DNA from: Letharia columbiana
Lineage: Eukaryota > Ascomycota > Lecanoromycetes > Lecanorales > Parmeliaceae
Direction: 5' to 3'
Length of the DNA: 64,000 nucleotides
NCBI RefSeq assembly: GCF_014066305.1
Contig: NW_023501068.1
Span: 295,501-359,500, forward strand
Position numbers and translations under genes: made by a program. Positions 21,806 through 32,021 of the stretch are shown one piece after another. Position 1 is the first letter of the stretch. Each line of letters starts with the position of its first letter. Under the pieces are notes generated by a model. That model saw nothing but the letters and a program-made list of their open reading frames with translations, was not told the origin of the DNA and did no database searches.

Positions 21806-24640
21806 TCAAACAGCCTCCCATTCTCCAAATACGCACCATCTTGCACTTCGATCGGCCAGCACTAGTCCTCGCCATGTCCCCCTTTCTCCAATCTTGATGA
21901 TTGTCTCCCATACGCCTCCATCTGCCGCCTCATCCATGCTGACGCTGTTGTCACTTTTCTTCATGAGTCTTAGTATCTTTCCACTTGGTGCTTGTATCGC
22001 GAGTTTCGCGGGCTTCTGCTGCTGGCTGCTGTTACTGGAATTGGAGCCAGCTTGGGAGAAGTAGTCGTTCGCCGATGTTGCAGTCGAGATCATACTCATT
22101 GCTGATGAAGGACGAGCGAAGGGGTTCGGAGAAGCAGATCGTGCTTCGGGTGAGTTGCAGCTTAAGAAAGACGGATGCTGGCGCACGGCGAAAACAAAGG
22201 TGTTATTGATCGCTAGACGTGCGCATTGAGGTTGGGCCACGTACAAATCATGGCGTTGAGCATGAGGCGTAGGATGGCGAAGAAGGAAGTCATAAAGCGG
22301 ATTATTGCCTGTGTGGACGATGGGCAAGGAAAAGGCCAGAGCATGAGGATTGTCTTTGATAGAATGCATGAGGCCTCGCTTGCCAGCATAGACTTTCAGT
22401 GTACCATGGCCAACGTCACCAGGTAACAGGGCTTTCACGGTGTAACGTTTCTGACCCTTCACCCATTCTGCTTGGGCAAGTGCGCGATTAGTGGTCGTGT
22501 CGCCACTTTCGAAAACATCACCATCGGCGTCACGAGCATAGGAACTGGACTCTACCTCCGCGATACACTCAATGTCTGCTGGGACTGCAAATTGAATATG
22601 GACAAGCTCCAGATTTTCAATTCGAAGGAGGCTCGTATCATAGTCAATCATTTGGACGTTATTTCGAAAGTACGGTGGGCAGGCACAGGGTAGAGCAAGA
22701 AGGACATCTGGAGCGATTGGTGGACATATGTGCTGCTGTTCGAAGTTCGATGGTATATGCGTGTAGCAAATCTCCATTGGTCTCGCGAGAAAAAATCCGT
22801 TTTCGGCGATCTGAGACCCGGTGCTTGAGTATCGACCGCGCTTGGGATTTGTTGGGCTCGCCAGCGAACAGTCCATTATCCTCCAGCAATCATCCACGAT
22901 CACAGCATTCCACCAATGATTTGGCCTGGGATTGCTGTCACATTCGACAATCTCGCCTGGTGACTTGAGGTAGCCCCTCACAATTTCTGCGTGTAAGCCC
23001 ACCGACAAGCACATTTCTGAGACTAGCACTGCAACCTCCTCCGAACAGCCTCTTCTCATTTGGATCACACGTTTTGAGTCGACTTCTCCTTCGAAGTCTT
23101 CCTCCCAAGCAACCTTCTCGCTGACCCAGGTAAAGATGGCCCTCAACCTCTGCACATCGCTTCGGTACGGTCGACATACGTAGCCTTGAGCTAAACTTGC
23201 CGGATTGGTCATTGGCGGTAGACTGTTCACGAATCGAGCACTCTTATCGACAAGTTGAAGGTTCACAGCTTGAAAGTCCGTGGGATGTTGAATGGGCATC
23301 CCGTCGGCTCCTTCGTCCCCTTCAGCAGCTTCCAAGAGAGAATCTACAGGTGCGACTACGGGATAGTTCATCATCTGACATCTCTCGATCCGCTCGTTCC
23401 TTTCGTTTCGACTCAGCGAATTTGATCGATTCACGTCTCGTCGAACTTGGACCCAGTCAATTTCAGTTTTACCACCGCCCAGGCCCATGTCTCTAGCCGC
23501 ACTGCCTCCCGCGATGGCTGTGACTCCATGAGGTAGCAGGTTCTTAATAGGAGAGCGTGGAGTGTCGGCCTGGCCAGCAGCAATACTGCTCCTCGCACTA
23601 GCTGCACCAGTCTTCGCAGACTCAACAAGCTTCTTGAAGAAACCACTCTTTTTCGATTTCGGAGTTGTCAAGCCACCAAAGATGCCGCTAGAGTCTACTA
23701 CACTTCCTGAGTAATTCATCCCTGCGCTGGAACCTGGTCTGGACTGATTGCTTGAGTAGTGGCTAGGGGTCTGAGGTCTCGTGGCGCTCCCTCCGCCATT
23801 CAGACCCAGGAGAGCATCCTGTCGATTATCGACCACGCTAAGCGGTTTACTTTTACTGATGCTGCCCCATTTGCGTCGTGCTAAGCTGCCCGCGCTTGTA
23901 GCACTGAAGCCTCCTGCAGAGTACCCACTCATGATGCTTTGGCTCGTTCTCTGAGTGCTGGTTGTACCATTCGTTGCAACGCTCTGAACACCACTCGAAG
24001 AGTTTGTTGCGCTTGACTTTGTTGTGAAAGTACGGTCCAACATACTCCGTCCAAGTTCATAGGCCGATTTCCGGTTCTTTAACCGATGACTAGACTTGAT
24101 GCTGCCAGACACGTATTCTCTCATCCCTTGTGACGACTGTGTCCGAGGCTGATATGGAGAATTTTTGGGGGGTGGAGCCGGCGGTGGACCCATGGGATCA
24201 TCCGGGAGGAAGAGCTCGTCAGGTGGGCGAGGGCTGGTAGCCCCTATATTGCGCAAGCGATCTTCCATGCGTTCAACGTAGTCGTGTACCTGCGGTGGGC
24301 CTTCATCATAATTACAAATACCATACCCATCGTCATTCTGGTACTGTTCTGTTCCTCTTTGCGAAGAGGCAATTCCCAATGATGAACGTGGCCGATGATG
24401 ATTCCGCGTATTTGAACTAGTCCGAAGCTCATCGAAAGCCTCGGGTGACCATGGATCAAGGGGGGCTTGTTCTTGCTCAGGTGAAGGAGAAGACTCAGTT
24501 CGCCGCATTGCCATGTCATGTAGCGAAGACATCACATCGTCCATAGCATCCCGCAGAGGCGATGGCGTATGTCCATGGACACCAGGCGAAGGTGGTGCTG
24601 GAGAAGGACCTCTCGACACAGTAGGATATCGATCGTTCAT
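21806..24640 (-). CDS. cyk3: Cyk3-like cytokinesis protein with transglutaminase-like domain
   Basis: Cyk3 promotes septum formation and cytokinesis at the actomyosin ring. The 944-residue frame begins with a Pro/Ser-rich, disordered half (PPAPPPK). A transglutaminase-like domain (about residues 480-640) then shows all three triad positions: Cys in RRGCSEE (about 532), His in NHWW (about 575) and Asp in MDCSLASP (about 589). C-terminal beta-rich repeats end in the typical WCVFGEWEAV. Fungal Cyk3 usually starts with an SH3 domain. In-frame sequence upstream of the ATG stays open for about 65 codons (Pro-rich, SPSPPPPPPP) to a TGA near 24845, and a possible 3' splice site lies just after that stop. 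I found no SH3 motif in the next 500 bp. The true start may lie in an unseen upstream exon. Confidence 0.82.
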   Translation of the reverse strand: MNDRYPTVSRGPSPAPPSPGVHGHTPSPLRDAMDDVMSSLHDMAMRRTESSPSPEQEQAPLDPWSPEAFDELRTSSNTRNHHRPRSSLGIASSQRGTEQYQNDDGYGICNYDEGPPQVHDYVERMEDRLRNIGATSPRPPDELFLPDDPMGPPPAPPPKNSPYQPRTQSSQGMREYVSGSIKSSHRLKNRKSAYELGRSMLDRTFTTKSSATNSSSGVQSVATNGTTSTQRTSQSIMSGYSAGGFSATSAGSLARRKWGSISKSKPLSVVDNRQDALLGLNGGGSATRPQTPSHYSSNQSRPGSSAGMNYSGSVVDSSGIFGGLTTPKSKKSGFFKKLVESAKTGAASARSSIAAGQADTPRSPIKNLLPHGVTAIAGGSAARDMGLGGGKTEIDWVQVRRDVNRSNSLSRNERNERIERCQMMNYPVVAPVDSLLEAAEGDEGADGMPIQHPTDFQAVNLQLVDKSARFVNSLPPMTNPASLAQGYVCRPYRSDVQRLRAIFTWVSEKVAWEEDFEGEVDSKRVIQMRRGCSEEVAVLVSEMCLSVGLHAEIVRGYLKSPGEIVECDSNPRPNHWWNAVIVDDCWRIMDCSLASPTNPKRGRYSSTGSQIAENGFFLARPMEICYTHIPSNFEQQHICPPIAPDVLLALPCACPPYFRNNVQMIDYDTSLLRIENLELVHIQFAVPADIECIAEVESSSYARDADGDVFESGDTTTNRALAQAEWVKGQKRYTVKALLPGDVGHGTLKVYAGKRGLMHSIKDNPHALAFSLPIVHTGNNPLYDFLLRHPTPHAQRHDLYVAQPQCARLAINNTFVFAVRQHPSFLSCNSPEARSASPNPFARPSSAMSMISTATSANDYFSQAGSNSSNSSQQQKPAKLAIQAPSGKILRLMKKSDNSVSMDEAADGGVWETIIKIGERGTWRGLVLADRSARWCVFGEWEAV

Positions 24641-25648
24641 GGATGGTGTTGGAGATGGAGAAGCTCGAGGAGGTGGTGCATTATATGCAACACGATGTGG
24701 TGGAGGTGGAGGAGGTGGTGGGGATGGACTGAATTCGTCGTCGTGGTCTTGGGAATCAGGTTCAGGTGAATGCTGATAATGTGCAGAAGCAGCTGGAGAT
24801 TTGTCGTCGCTGCTTTGTACGTTTGTGATGGTCCTTCGAAAAGGAAATCAAGTTCGCAAGACCAGTTACAGAGCAGCGTGAGAATTCTGAAAGCACGGTG
24901 AGTTAGTTTGATTGAAAATGACGCCAATTCCTACGGTTCGCCAGGAGATTCTGCTTTGGCAGGAGGGCATCTTGAATATCCTCAAAAGGGAATTGAGTAT
25001 GTAAAAGTCGAAGCGTAGTGTCCAGAAGTCAAAGTGACCCTGGTATGGTTCCCAAAATATAGAGATCTGACCTTCTGGTCAGAGACTTAGAGAGTCTTGT
25101 TTAGAAGTGGATGCAAGACTATGTAAGACCAACCCACAAAGACATGCTCGCTCTATGACGTCGAAATTGAAGCAATCTTAATCGTCAGCGGCAATCCTTT
25201 CTGGGTATGATAGGTACATTTTACCTGACTTCGAAGGAATTCGTCCCAGCAGACTGCAATCTTCCCTGACCGCTTCTTTTCTGTAGGGAATGAACGATGT
25301 GATAAAACCTCCATATCGCTATCTCATCGACTGCCACGATTTTGATGACAGCCTCTTCTAACAGGTTGTGATATGTCCTCGGAGCTGGTAAATTACACGA
25401 CATAGGTAGCTAAAATATGATGTAGCTGGTTGAAAGTTGCGGCTGTCCTCGGGCAGGACAAATTCGAGACCTTCGCTGCCTTGACGTATGGCTCTTCACA
25501 TCTATGCAAGACACTCTCGAAATTGTTTGAAGGTGGATTTGAGTAGCAAGTTGCCGACTGATCCACTCGGCATTTCTATAGTAGCCCATATACTAGGCAA
25601 GCATCATATTGCAGGTTACTGTATGCATAGTTGCAGATTGTTTGCAGA
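24641..25648. promoter_or_regulatory. Divergent intergenic region between cyk3-like and MT-A70 genes
   Basis: About 1 kb. The first 200 bp on the minus strand still reads as Pro/Ser-rich Cyk3-like sequence, so part is probably coding or 5' exon. A plausible intron (gtagga near 24940 to ttcag near 24890 on the minus strand, with a ctaac branch site) can be seen, but no coding join works. Confidence 0.45.
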
Positions 25649-27013
25649 ATGGCCGAACAGATCTCCACGCCAACGCCAATCCTCTACCAGAACCCGACTA
25701 AGACTGTGACTCTACTTGACATCCCTACGTCCATCGCCCATGCCCAAGGCACCGTCGACCACCCATGCAACGATCAAATCTACGCGTCGCCTCCTCTACA
25801 AACGCCATACCCATCCACAGAGCCCAAGACTGAGAAGGCGAAAGCCAATGTGCTTCGGACGAAAACCCCTTCTGATATTGATGTAGGATTTCCAGACGCC
25901 TTGCTGCAGCAGGCACTCAGAGAGGTGGCCGAGCATTGGCCTTTAGAAGAAGATTGGTCTCTACCACGGAAGATAACATCTCTCGTATCTGAGAGGCAAA
26001 GCAGGAAACGCAAGGCCGATGATGATATTGACCAAGTGTTTTCAACCAAAAGAGAGTCGGTCCACGCTTCGACTGCTGTGTTGCCGGCTTCGAAATTAGA
26101 AATCGAGAACGGAATTGACCCCTTTCCTTCGAGAACAGAGCCAGACTTCAAATTTCCAGACTCAGAAATCAGTGTTCGAAGCATCGAAGAGCCGTTGATC
26201 TTATCTTCAGAGTCCACACCAAAAGCCTACACCTGCTCTAACATACGGATCTTCACCAACAGGCTCGTCCGTAACCCATATCCGACCCCATTATCCCTGC
26301 AGTGTTCAGGAGTCAAATACAAGACACCCCCCAACGCAAATTTCCTGCTGTCTAAGATTGGCCAACCAACGGCCCATGCCTTCAGCATGGCAGCTCTGAC
26401 ACTGTACCCTACATCTAGCGCCACCGCTGGGCCCGGGCAATTCGACTTCGTTCTGCTGGATCCCCCTTGGGAAAATCGCTCAGTGCGGAGATCAGCTAGG
26501 TACCATACCATGCATGACTCGGATCCAATGGTTGTGCTTCAGGCGATGTTGGGCCAGCATATAGCTCCTGGCGCGCTAGTGGGGTGCTGGATAACTAACA
26601 AGGCAAGTGTCCGAGATACTGCATTAGATGCCTTCCAGACTTGGGACGTGCAGCTCATCGAAGAGTGGGCGTGGTTGAAGACAACGGTGGGTGGACTTCC
26701 AATAACTCAGATTGATGGGCTCTGGCGGAAGCCCTACGAAGTACTGCTACTTGGCAGGAAGGGTAGCGATGAGGCTCAGAGTCCTGATAGTGACGTTCGA
26801 AGGAGAGTTGTTGTGGCAGTCCCGGACTTGCACTCCAGAAAACCGCATCTCAAAACTTTGATAGAGCCATTCATACCAGCATCTTATCGTGCTTTGGAGG
26901 TCTTCGCTAGGAACTTGACAGCGGAATGGTGGTCATGGGGCGATGAGGTTCTCAAATACAACTGGGATGGTCACTGGTATACGCACAAAGGAAGCACCCA
27001 GATTTATGATTGA
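25649..27013 (+). CDS. MT-A70 family N6-adenine methyltransferase (METTL4-like)
   Basis: SAM-dependent methyltransferase of the MT-A70 superfamily; METTL4 members act on adenine in snRNA or DNA. 454 residues, single exon. The ATG at 25649 is chosen because the frame's earlier opening is only a TTG. Residues 1-180 are low-complexity with a basic patch (RKRKADDD). The catalytic domain carries LLDPPW at about residues 269-273 (the DPPW signature), then CWITNK, EEWAWLKTT and a terminal region with RALEVFARN and EWWSWG. This arrangement, with DPPW upstream of the EWxWLK strand, fits METTL4 better than METTL3/METTL14. It is convergent with atp25 (382 bp between stops). Nucleic-acid target unknown from sequence. 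Confidence 0.85.
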   Translation: MAEQISTPTPILYQNPTKTVTLLDIPTSIAHAQGTVDHPCNDQIYASPPLQTPYPSTEPKTEKAKANVLRTKTPSDIDVGFPDALLQQALREVAEHWPLEEDWSLPRKITSLVSERQSRKRKADDDIDQVFSTKRESVHASTAVLPASKLEIENGIDPFPSRTEPDFKFPDSEISVRSIEEPLILSSESTPKAYTCSNIRIFTNRLVRNPYPTPLSLQCSGVKYKTPPNANFLLSKIGQPTAHAFSMAALTLYPTSSATAGPGQFDFVLLDPPWENRSVRRSARYHTMHDSDPMVVLQAMLGQHIAPGALVGCWITNKASVRDTALDAFQTWDVQLIEEWAWLKTTVGGLPITQIDGLWRKPYEVLLLGRKGSDEAQSPDSDVRRRVVVAVPDLHSRKPHLKTLIEPFIPASYRALEVFARNLTAEWWSWGDEVLKYNWDGHWYTHKGSTQIYD

Positions 27014-27395
27014 TTTGCAGCTTTTGACTTGCCAGCAGAAACCAGGGTCTTACGCACACCCCATTCGCAGTCGTCGGCACCTGCCCTTGTAATTATCCTG
27101 GCGTTTTGCGTGGGTAAGCCTTCCAGGCGATCGACACGAGTTCGCGAAGCAACTTCACTGAAATATCCTCGAATTGTACCTTGCTCAACAATGCGGTCAT
27201 TGAGGATACCAGACATTGTGCCCTCCCCGCAAGTTTCAAGCATCACTAGAGGCGCCCGTTACGCTTGATTCTAGATTGGTAAAATCAACTCAACCGGATT
27301 TCAAGCTCTGGAAGATCTGATGATCCCCTGGTGAGTACAGAGAACGGCGATGAAATCCTCTAAATTGATTGAAAGTTGATGGTTGACATTTTCAA
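27014..27395. other. Convergent 3' intergenic region, no gene seen
   Basis: Space between the stops of the MT-A70 gene and atp25. It is too short to hold the missing C-terminal half of Atp25 and I found no matching frame in it. Confidence 0.6.
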
Positions 27396-28436
27396 TCAAT
27401 TTGAGATTGCAGTAGATGACAAGTCAGAGTAAGAAAGCTCTTCATGCATTGAGCTTTGACCAATCTCCTGATCTGCTGACAACCCGTCTTGAGCCTTAGA
27501 GATCCTATCCTCTTTTCTTTCATGTCTTCGAACCATCTTTCCCCACAGATCCTCCAGATCCAGCTCTTCTCGCTTTTCTTCAGTGAGCATCTGAACGACC
27601 AGCTTAGCACCCTCAGCCTCACTGCCAAACCCCACATATCCATGCTGCTCTGTGAACTCCTCCGTGGAAGCTTTCCCATCCTCGATGGTGCCAACATTGA
27701 CACATATCCAACCAGTCCGTAGCCCGTCGTCCGTAGTAGAGGTTTCTGATGATCCAACACTGCTTAAAAGTCTGGCTCGGCGTACTTTTCTTCTCATCTT
27801 GAGCTTCAGTTCTCCCCTGCCCATTAGACCGTCCGCGTGCGGAGTAAGTTTGTAGGTTATCTTCAGCCATCTGCAAAATCTGTCTGCCGAGACGTGTAGA
27901 TGTTTTTCGCTGCGAGCAGTGCCCAAAACCATAATCAAGTTTGCGCCTAACGCAGGCGGTGGATCGATCTTACGCAGATCAAAGATTGTGAGATCATCAA
28001 GGCCTAGATCAATGGAAACATGTTCGAGCAATGGCTTGAGAAGTGGTGGAGGATCAGACGGTAGCTCGGGCATTCGTTGACGCTCTAGCAGCGGATTTGA
28101 AGCTCGTTCAGGTTTCTCAACTTGAAGGTACCATGGGGTCGCTGACGTCGGGTTTTCGGGTATCTCGTTTGACTCAGCGTATCGCTCCGCCTCAAGGCTC
28201 GTCTCTTCGCCTGGAGGCAACTGCTCTTGTCGTTGCTGCTGGACAAGATCAGACGTCCGTACTGGAGAAGTAGAAAAGTATTGCTTTTTAGTGTTGTCTA
28301 CGGGCTTGATCCTAGTCTTTGTCGCTCGCGTAGCTGGTCGAACAGAGAGACCGGCGTGGGAAGCGACGGCATTTAGGAGAGCAACGCGACAATTGCTACA
28401 CCTTAGAAGTGACGGAACTGCTTTTCGGATAACCAT
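27396..28436 (-). CDS. atp25: Atp25-like mitochondrial protein, RsfS-like half only
   Basis: Atp25 is a mitochondrial protein. Its N-terminal half resembles the ribosome-silencing factor RsfS, and its C-terminal half stabilises ATP9 mRNA. This 346-residue frame has an Arg/Ser-rich presequence (first about 60 residues, YFSTSPVR cleavage-type site) and then the signature stretch SIDLGLDDLTIFDLRKIDPP, LGANLIMVLGTARS, LHVSADRFCRWLK and GYVGFGSEAEG. The frame ends shortly after LDLEDLWGKMVRR. Fungal Atp25 proteins normally continue for roughly 300 more residues; none are found here. The start is the ATG at 28436, because one codon further upstream is GTG. It is divergent from nmd3 with a 280-bp spacer. 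Confidence 0.85.
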   Translation of the reverse strand: MVIRKAVPSLLRCSNCRVALLNAVASHAGLSVRPATRATKTRIKPVDNTKKQYFSTSPVRTSDLVQQQRQEQLPPGEETSLEAERYAESNEIPENPTSATPWYLQVEKPERASNPLLERQRMPELPSDPPPLLKPLLEHVSIDLGLDDLTIFDLRKIDPPPALGANLIMVLGTARSEKHLHVSADRFCRWLKITYKLTPHADGLMGRGELKLKMRRKVRRARLLSSVGSSETSTTDDGLRTGWICVNVGTIEDGKASTEEFTEQHGYVGFGSEAEGAKLVVQMLTEEKREELDLEDLWGKMVRRHERKEDRISKAQDGLSADQEIGQSSMHEELSYSDLSSTAISN

Positions 28437-28716
28437 CACGGACTCCCTCGTCCTCGTAGGGTCATTTGTCAGCCAGCGAAACCGGTTGTCAACATTGCAT
28501 TTCGAAGTTTCGAAGTTCTATTTTGGAACGATTCTGATAGGGCTGACAAATCCCTGTATGACGCACTGGCCAGACCTGAGATCTCTCTCTCCACACCACG
28601 TACTTCCAAAAAAGTTCACTACTCCAGCTCTGTGGGTTCTAACCGCATTTTCGAAGGAATAAAATACTGTATCTACATTCTAGGACCTTTGTGTATCAAA
28701 ACAGTCCGGCTTCACC
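28437..28716. promoter_or_regulatory. Divergent promoter, atp25/nmd3
   Basis: 280 bp between two start codons on opposite strands. It links a mitochondrial ribosome-related gene and a cytosolic ribosome-export gene, so co-regulation as ribosome-biogenesis genes is plausible. No motif is claimed. Confidence 0.45.
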
Positions 28717-30463
28717 ATGTCTATGGACATCGATGCGCCAGTGGCGCTGCCTTCCAGACCTTTGATCCCACAAGACAGCGCAACGTAGTGACTTTCTGCT
28801 CCACCGGAAGAAAAATATGCTGACAGTCTTCTAGCATTCTCTGCTGCAACTGTGGTGCACCCATAGATGGCACTTCTGCCGCTGGAGCACTCTGCTACGA
28901 TTGTGTCAAGCTCACCGTTGACATCTCCGAAGGCATACAAAGAGAGGCAACCCTACATATCTGCAGAGAGTGAGTGTCGTCCTAGGTTGCGTATATACGT
29001 AAGGAAGTTCTGACTCTGTCGGCTATTTTAGTTGTGAGCGATGGCTGCAACCACCTGCACATTGGATCACTGCTTCACCTGAATCAAGGGAATTGCTAGC
29101 ATTATGTCTTCGGAAATTGAGAGGCCTTTCGAAGGTCAGGATCATCGATGCCAGCTTTATCTGGACGGAGCCCCATTCGAGGCGAATCAAAGTGAAAATC
29201 ACTATTCAGCAGGAAGCGTTTCAAGGGACCATTCTCCAGCAAACCTTCGAGGTCGAATACGTCGTTGCATACCACCAGTGTCCAGATTGTGCAAAGAGCT
29301 TTACAGCCAACACATGGCGAGCCGTCGTACAAGTGCGCCAAAAGGTCCCTCACAAACGAACTTTCCTCTACCTCGAACAGCTCATCCTGAAACATTCCGC
29401 TCATAAAGAAACAATCAACATGTAAGCTCAACCGCCTCGTCTAAATTGCTTCAAGATTCATGGCTGATGTGTCTACAGCAAGGAAGTCAAGGACGGTCTA
29501 GACTTCTTCTACGCCCAAAGAAATCATGCCGAGAAATTTGTTGACTTCTTGACATCTGTTGCCCCTGTTAGATCCAAGAAGTCTCAAGAGCTTATCTCCG
29601 TGGATATCCATACCTCTACGAAATCCTACAAATTTTCATTTTCTGTCGAGCTCGTCCCGATATGTAAGGATGATCTGGTAGCTTTACCCATCAAGCTCGC
29701 CAAACAAATCGGAAACATTGCTCCCCTAACCATCTGCTACCGTGTTGGCACATCTGTCAATCTTCTAGATCCAAACACTCTCCAGACAGCCGACGTCTCT
29801 ACACCCATCTATTGGCGATCTCCATTTACCTCTTTGGCAGATGTTCAAGAACTCGTCGAGTTTGTCGTGATGGATATTGAACCTATTGGTCCTCAGAAGG
29901 GCCGCTTTCTTCTTGCCGAAGCCACCGTAGCACGATCATCAGATCTCGGCAGCAATGACGTTACATACTTCACCCGCACACATCTTGGCGCAGTCCTCCA
30001 CCCGGGCGACTCGGTCATGGGCTACCACCTTAGCGGCACAAATTTTAACAACCCCAATTTCGAAGCGTTAGAGCAGAGCAATGCCTACTCATCCAGCATA
30101 CCTGATGTCATACTAGTCAAGAAATCCTACGCCCGCAAGAAGAAGAACAAGTCACGCAACTGGCGACTAAAGCGCATGAACAAAGATGAGGGCGAGATGT
30201 TACCGAAGAAGCAGGATCAAGATAGGATTGAACGAGACTTCGAAATGTTTCTGCGAGATGTGGAGGAGGATACCGACTTGCGGAGTACACTTGCACTGTA
30301 CAAAGCTCAGCAGGAGAAGAAGGAGAAGGACCGCATGGAGGGATTGGAGACGGCGAGCGTTGTTGAGACGGAAGAAACAGAAGACGGGGAAGAAGTGCCG
30401 AAGATCGATATGGAGGAGCTGCTTGACGATTTCAACGAGCTGGACGTTCACGATGAGGTTTGA
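28717..30463 (+). CDS. nmd3: 60S ribosomal subunit nuclear export adaptor Nmd3
   Basis: Binds nascent 60S subunits and links them to the exportin Crm1. Four exons: 28717-28784, 28835-28969, 29032-29421 and 29479-30463; 525 residues, the normal size. The joins restore the N-terminal zinc motifs in order: ILCCNCG, CYDC, CRDCERW and CPDC (residues about 25-150). The RKKKNKSRNWRLKRM basic patch (about 420-435), probably nuclear localisation, precedes an acidic, Leu-rich tail (MEELLDDFNELDV) like the Crm1-type export signal of the family. The first exon (23 codons) and second exon are too short to be seen as long frames. Introns are 50, 62 and 57 bp. Confidence 0.95.
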
Positions 30464-30608
30464 GGTTTACATTTATAGAAGCAAGCCAGCAGCCTGGCTT
30501 TTGCGGAGTAGCCGAGCCTGTAGCATGCAGAGCTATGAGAGCCATTACCACTCAACAATCAATGTGCATCTTCTACCCTTCCGCTTTTCTTGTCCTCCAG
30601 GACCAGCA

Positions 30609-30959
30609 ATGCAATCGTCCTCTGACCCCACCACCCACAACCTCACAGCCGCCTTCCTCTTCCTCCGCACTGCCTCCACCGCCGTCACCAATCTCACCAC
30701 CCAAACCGAATCCACAAAAGCCTACATCCAGTACGACTCACAAAACGGATATTATAGCGAGCACATGGGTCATGAAGCCCAGCTCGAAACGGAACTGCAA
30801 GATCTCAAGATGTGGGAAGCCAGGCTTGTGGAAGCGGGGGTGGGGTTTGTCAACTGGGCTGCGAAGGTGAGGACGGGGAGGTGGCTGCCGGGGGAGATAT
30901 TGGCGATGATTGGTGAGAGTTTGCGAGAGAAGGACTTGGTACTGTCGGAGATTTGGTAG
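30609..30959 (+). CDS. Small unknown protein, 116 residues
   Basis: Open frame beginning MQSSSDPTTHNL with a helical, Thr/Ala-rich first part and the ending REKDLVLSEIW. I do not recognise the family. The composition is even, it is not the shadow of another gene, and it lies in the short space between nmd3 and esf2, which supports it moderately. The frame continues upstream of the ATG into the nmd3 3' region, but no ATG there is a better start. It could be a subunit of a small helical complex, but nothing in the sequence proves this. Confidence 0.5.
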   Translation: MQSSSDPTTHNLTAAFLFLRTASTAVTNLTTQTESTKAYIQYDSQNGYYSEHMGHEAQLETELQDLKMWEARLVEAGVGFVNWAAKVRTGRWLPGEILAMIGESLREKDLVLSEIW

Positions 30960-31030
30960 GATGTCAGATGTCGCTCCACTCAGGGAGCTCGAAGAATACG
31001 AAAAAAGCCAAAGCTTCTGCATCGTCCGTC

Positions 31031-32021
31031 TCAAAATATCCTACTCAAGACCCTCCTAGTCTCATCCGACTGCTCCACCCCCTTCTCCTCTCTCCCCTTA
31101 ACCTCATTCTGCCTAAATCTCCTCTCAAACCCACTCGTCTTCTCCCTCTCCTTCGCTAACCCCGTCTCCTCCCCACCCCCTTCCCTCTCCGCCCTCCTCT
31201 CCCTCTTCATCCTCCTCGTATCCTCCACCCTCCCCCTCTCCAAATTCCTCAAAAACTCCGCCCTCTCCCTCCCCTCCCTCCCCACCCCAACTCTAACCCT
31301 CTCCTCCCTCTCCCTCTCCTCCCCTCTCACCCCCGCCATCAAATCCCCCCCATCCAAACCCCTTCAGATACTTCGCGTTCCACACATCATCCCGATACCA
31401 GCCCCCCTTCTTCCCGCCCACAATCTGCCCGTTGATCGCCTCGACGCAGACCTTGGCGTCCCGTTTCCGGGAGAACTCGACCCAGCCGTCGACGTAGCTG
31501 TGTTTTTTGTTGCCGCCGGCTTTGCGGCGCGAGAGGTAGTTGGAGGGGGCTTCGGGGGTGAGGAAGAGGCGGGTTACGGTGCCGTGGGCTGAGAGGAGGG
31601 TGCGGACGGTGGAGGGTCGCATGAAAGGGGGGATGCGGGAGAGGTAGATGACGCCTGCTTTGTGGGCACGTTGGTTTGCGGCTGCAACGGCTGAGGTTGT
31701 GAGGGGTTTCCGCTTTTCGGGGAACTCGGTAGGAGGGTCCGTGGAGATTGGTTCTGTAGGCTTTGTAGTTGATGCGGCGGAGGATCGTGACGGCTTTTTT
31801 GGGAATGCAGGGCTAGTGGTTGGGGCGGCATCGTCTTGAGTATCATTGTCGGTCTCTCCGTCGGAATCGGAGTGCTCGACGGTGAGCTTCTGCCTTTTGG
31901 ATTGATGGCTGGCTAATCCTGCTGTCCTGCTGTCTGCGGCAGCTTCAGAAGAACTGCTAACGTTCTCGTCGTCCTCGCTCAGATTTGTGTCGAGAAACTC
32001 ATTGTGCTTGCGAACCGCCAT
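31031..32021 (-). CDS. esf2: Pre-rRNA processing factor Esf2/ABT1, with a frameshift in a 7-G run
   Basis: Nucleolar RRM protein of the small-subunit processome that helps early 18S rRNA processing. The start MAVRKHNEFLD (32021) is the typical opening; 21 codons upstream stay open but look like leader. The acidic, Lys-rich first 110 residues hold basic patches. The RRM has AGVIYLSRIPPFM and SYVDGWVEF, followed by the family motif GGKKGGWYRDDVWNAKYLKGF. The frame then runs into a glycine-rich non-family tail that ends at 31293. The expected basic coiled C-terminus (DLMAGVRGE..., FLRNLERGRV, RRFRQNEVK) is intact in the next frame down to 31031. The shift lies in the run of seven C on the plus strand at 31345-31351, where six would keep the frame. 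Confidence 0.85.
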
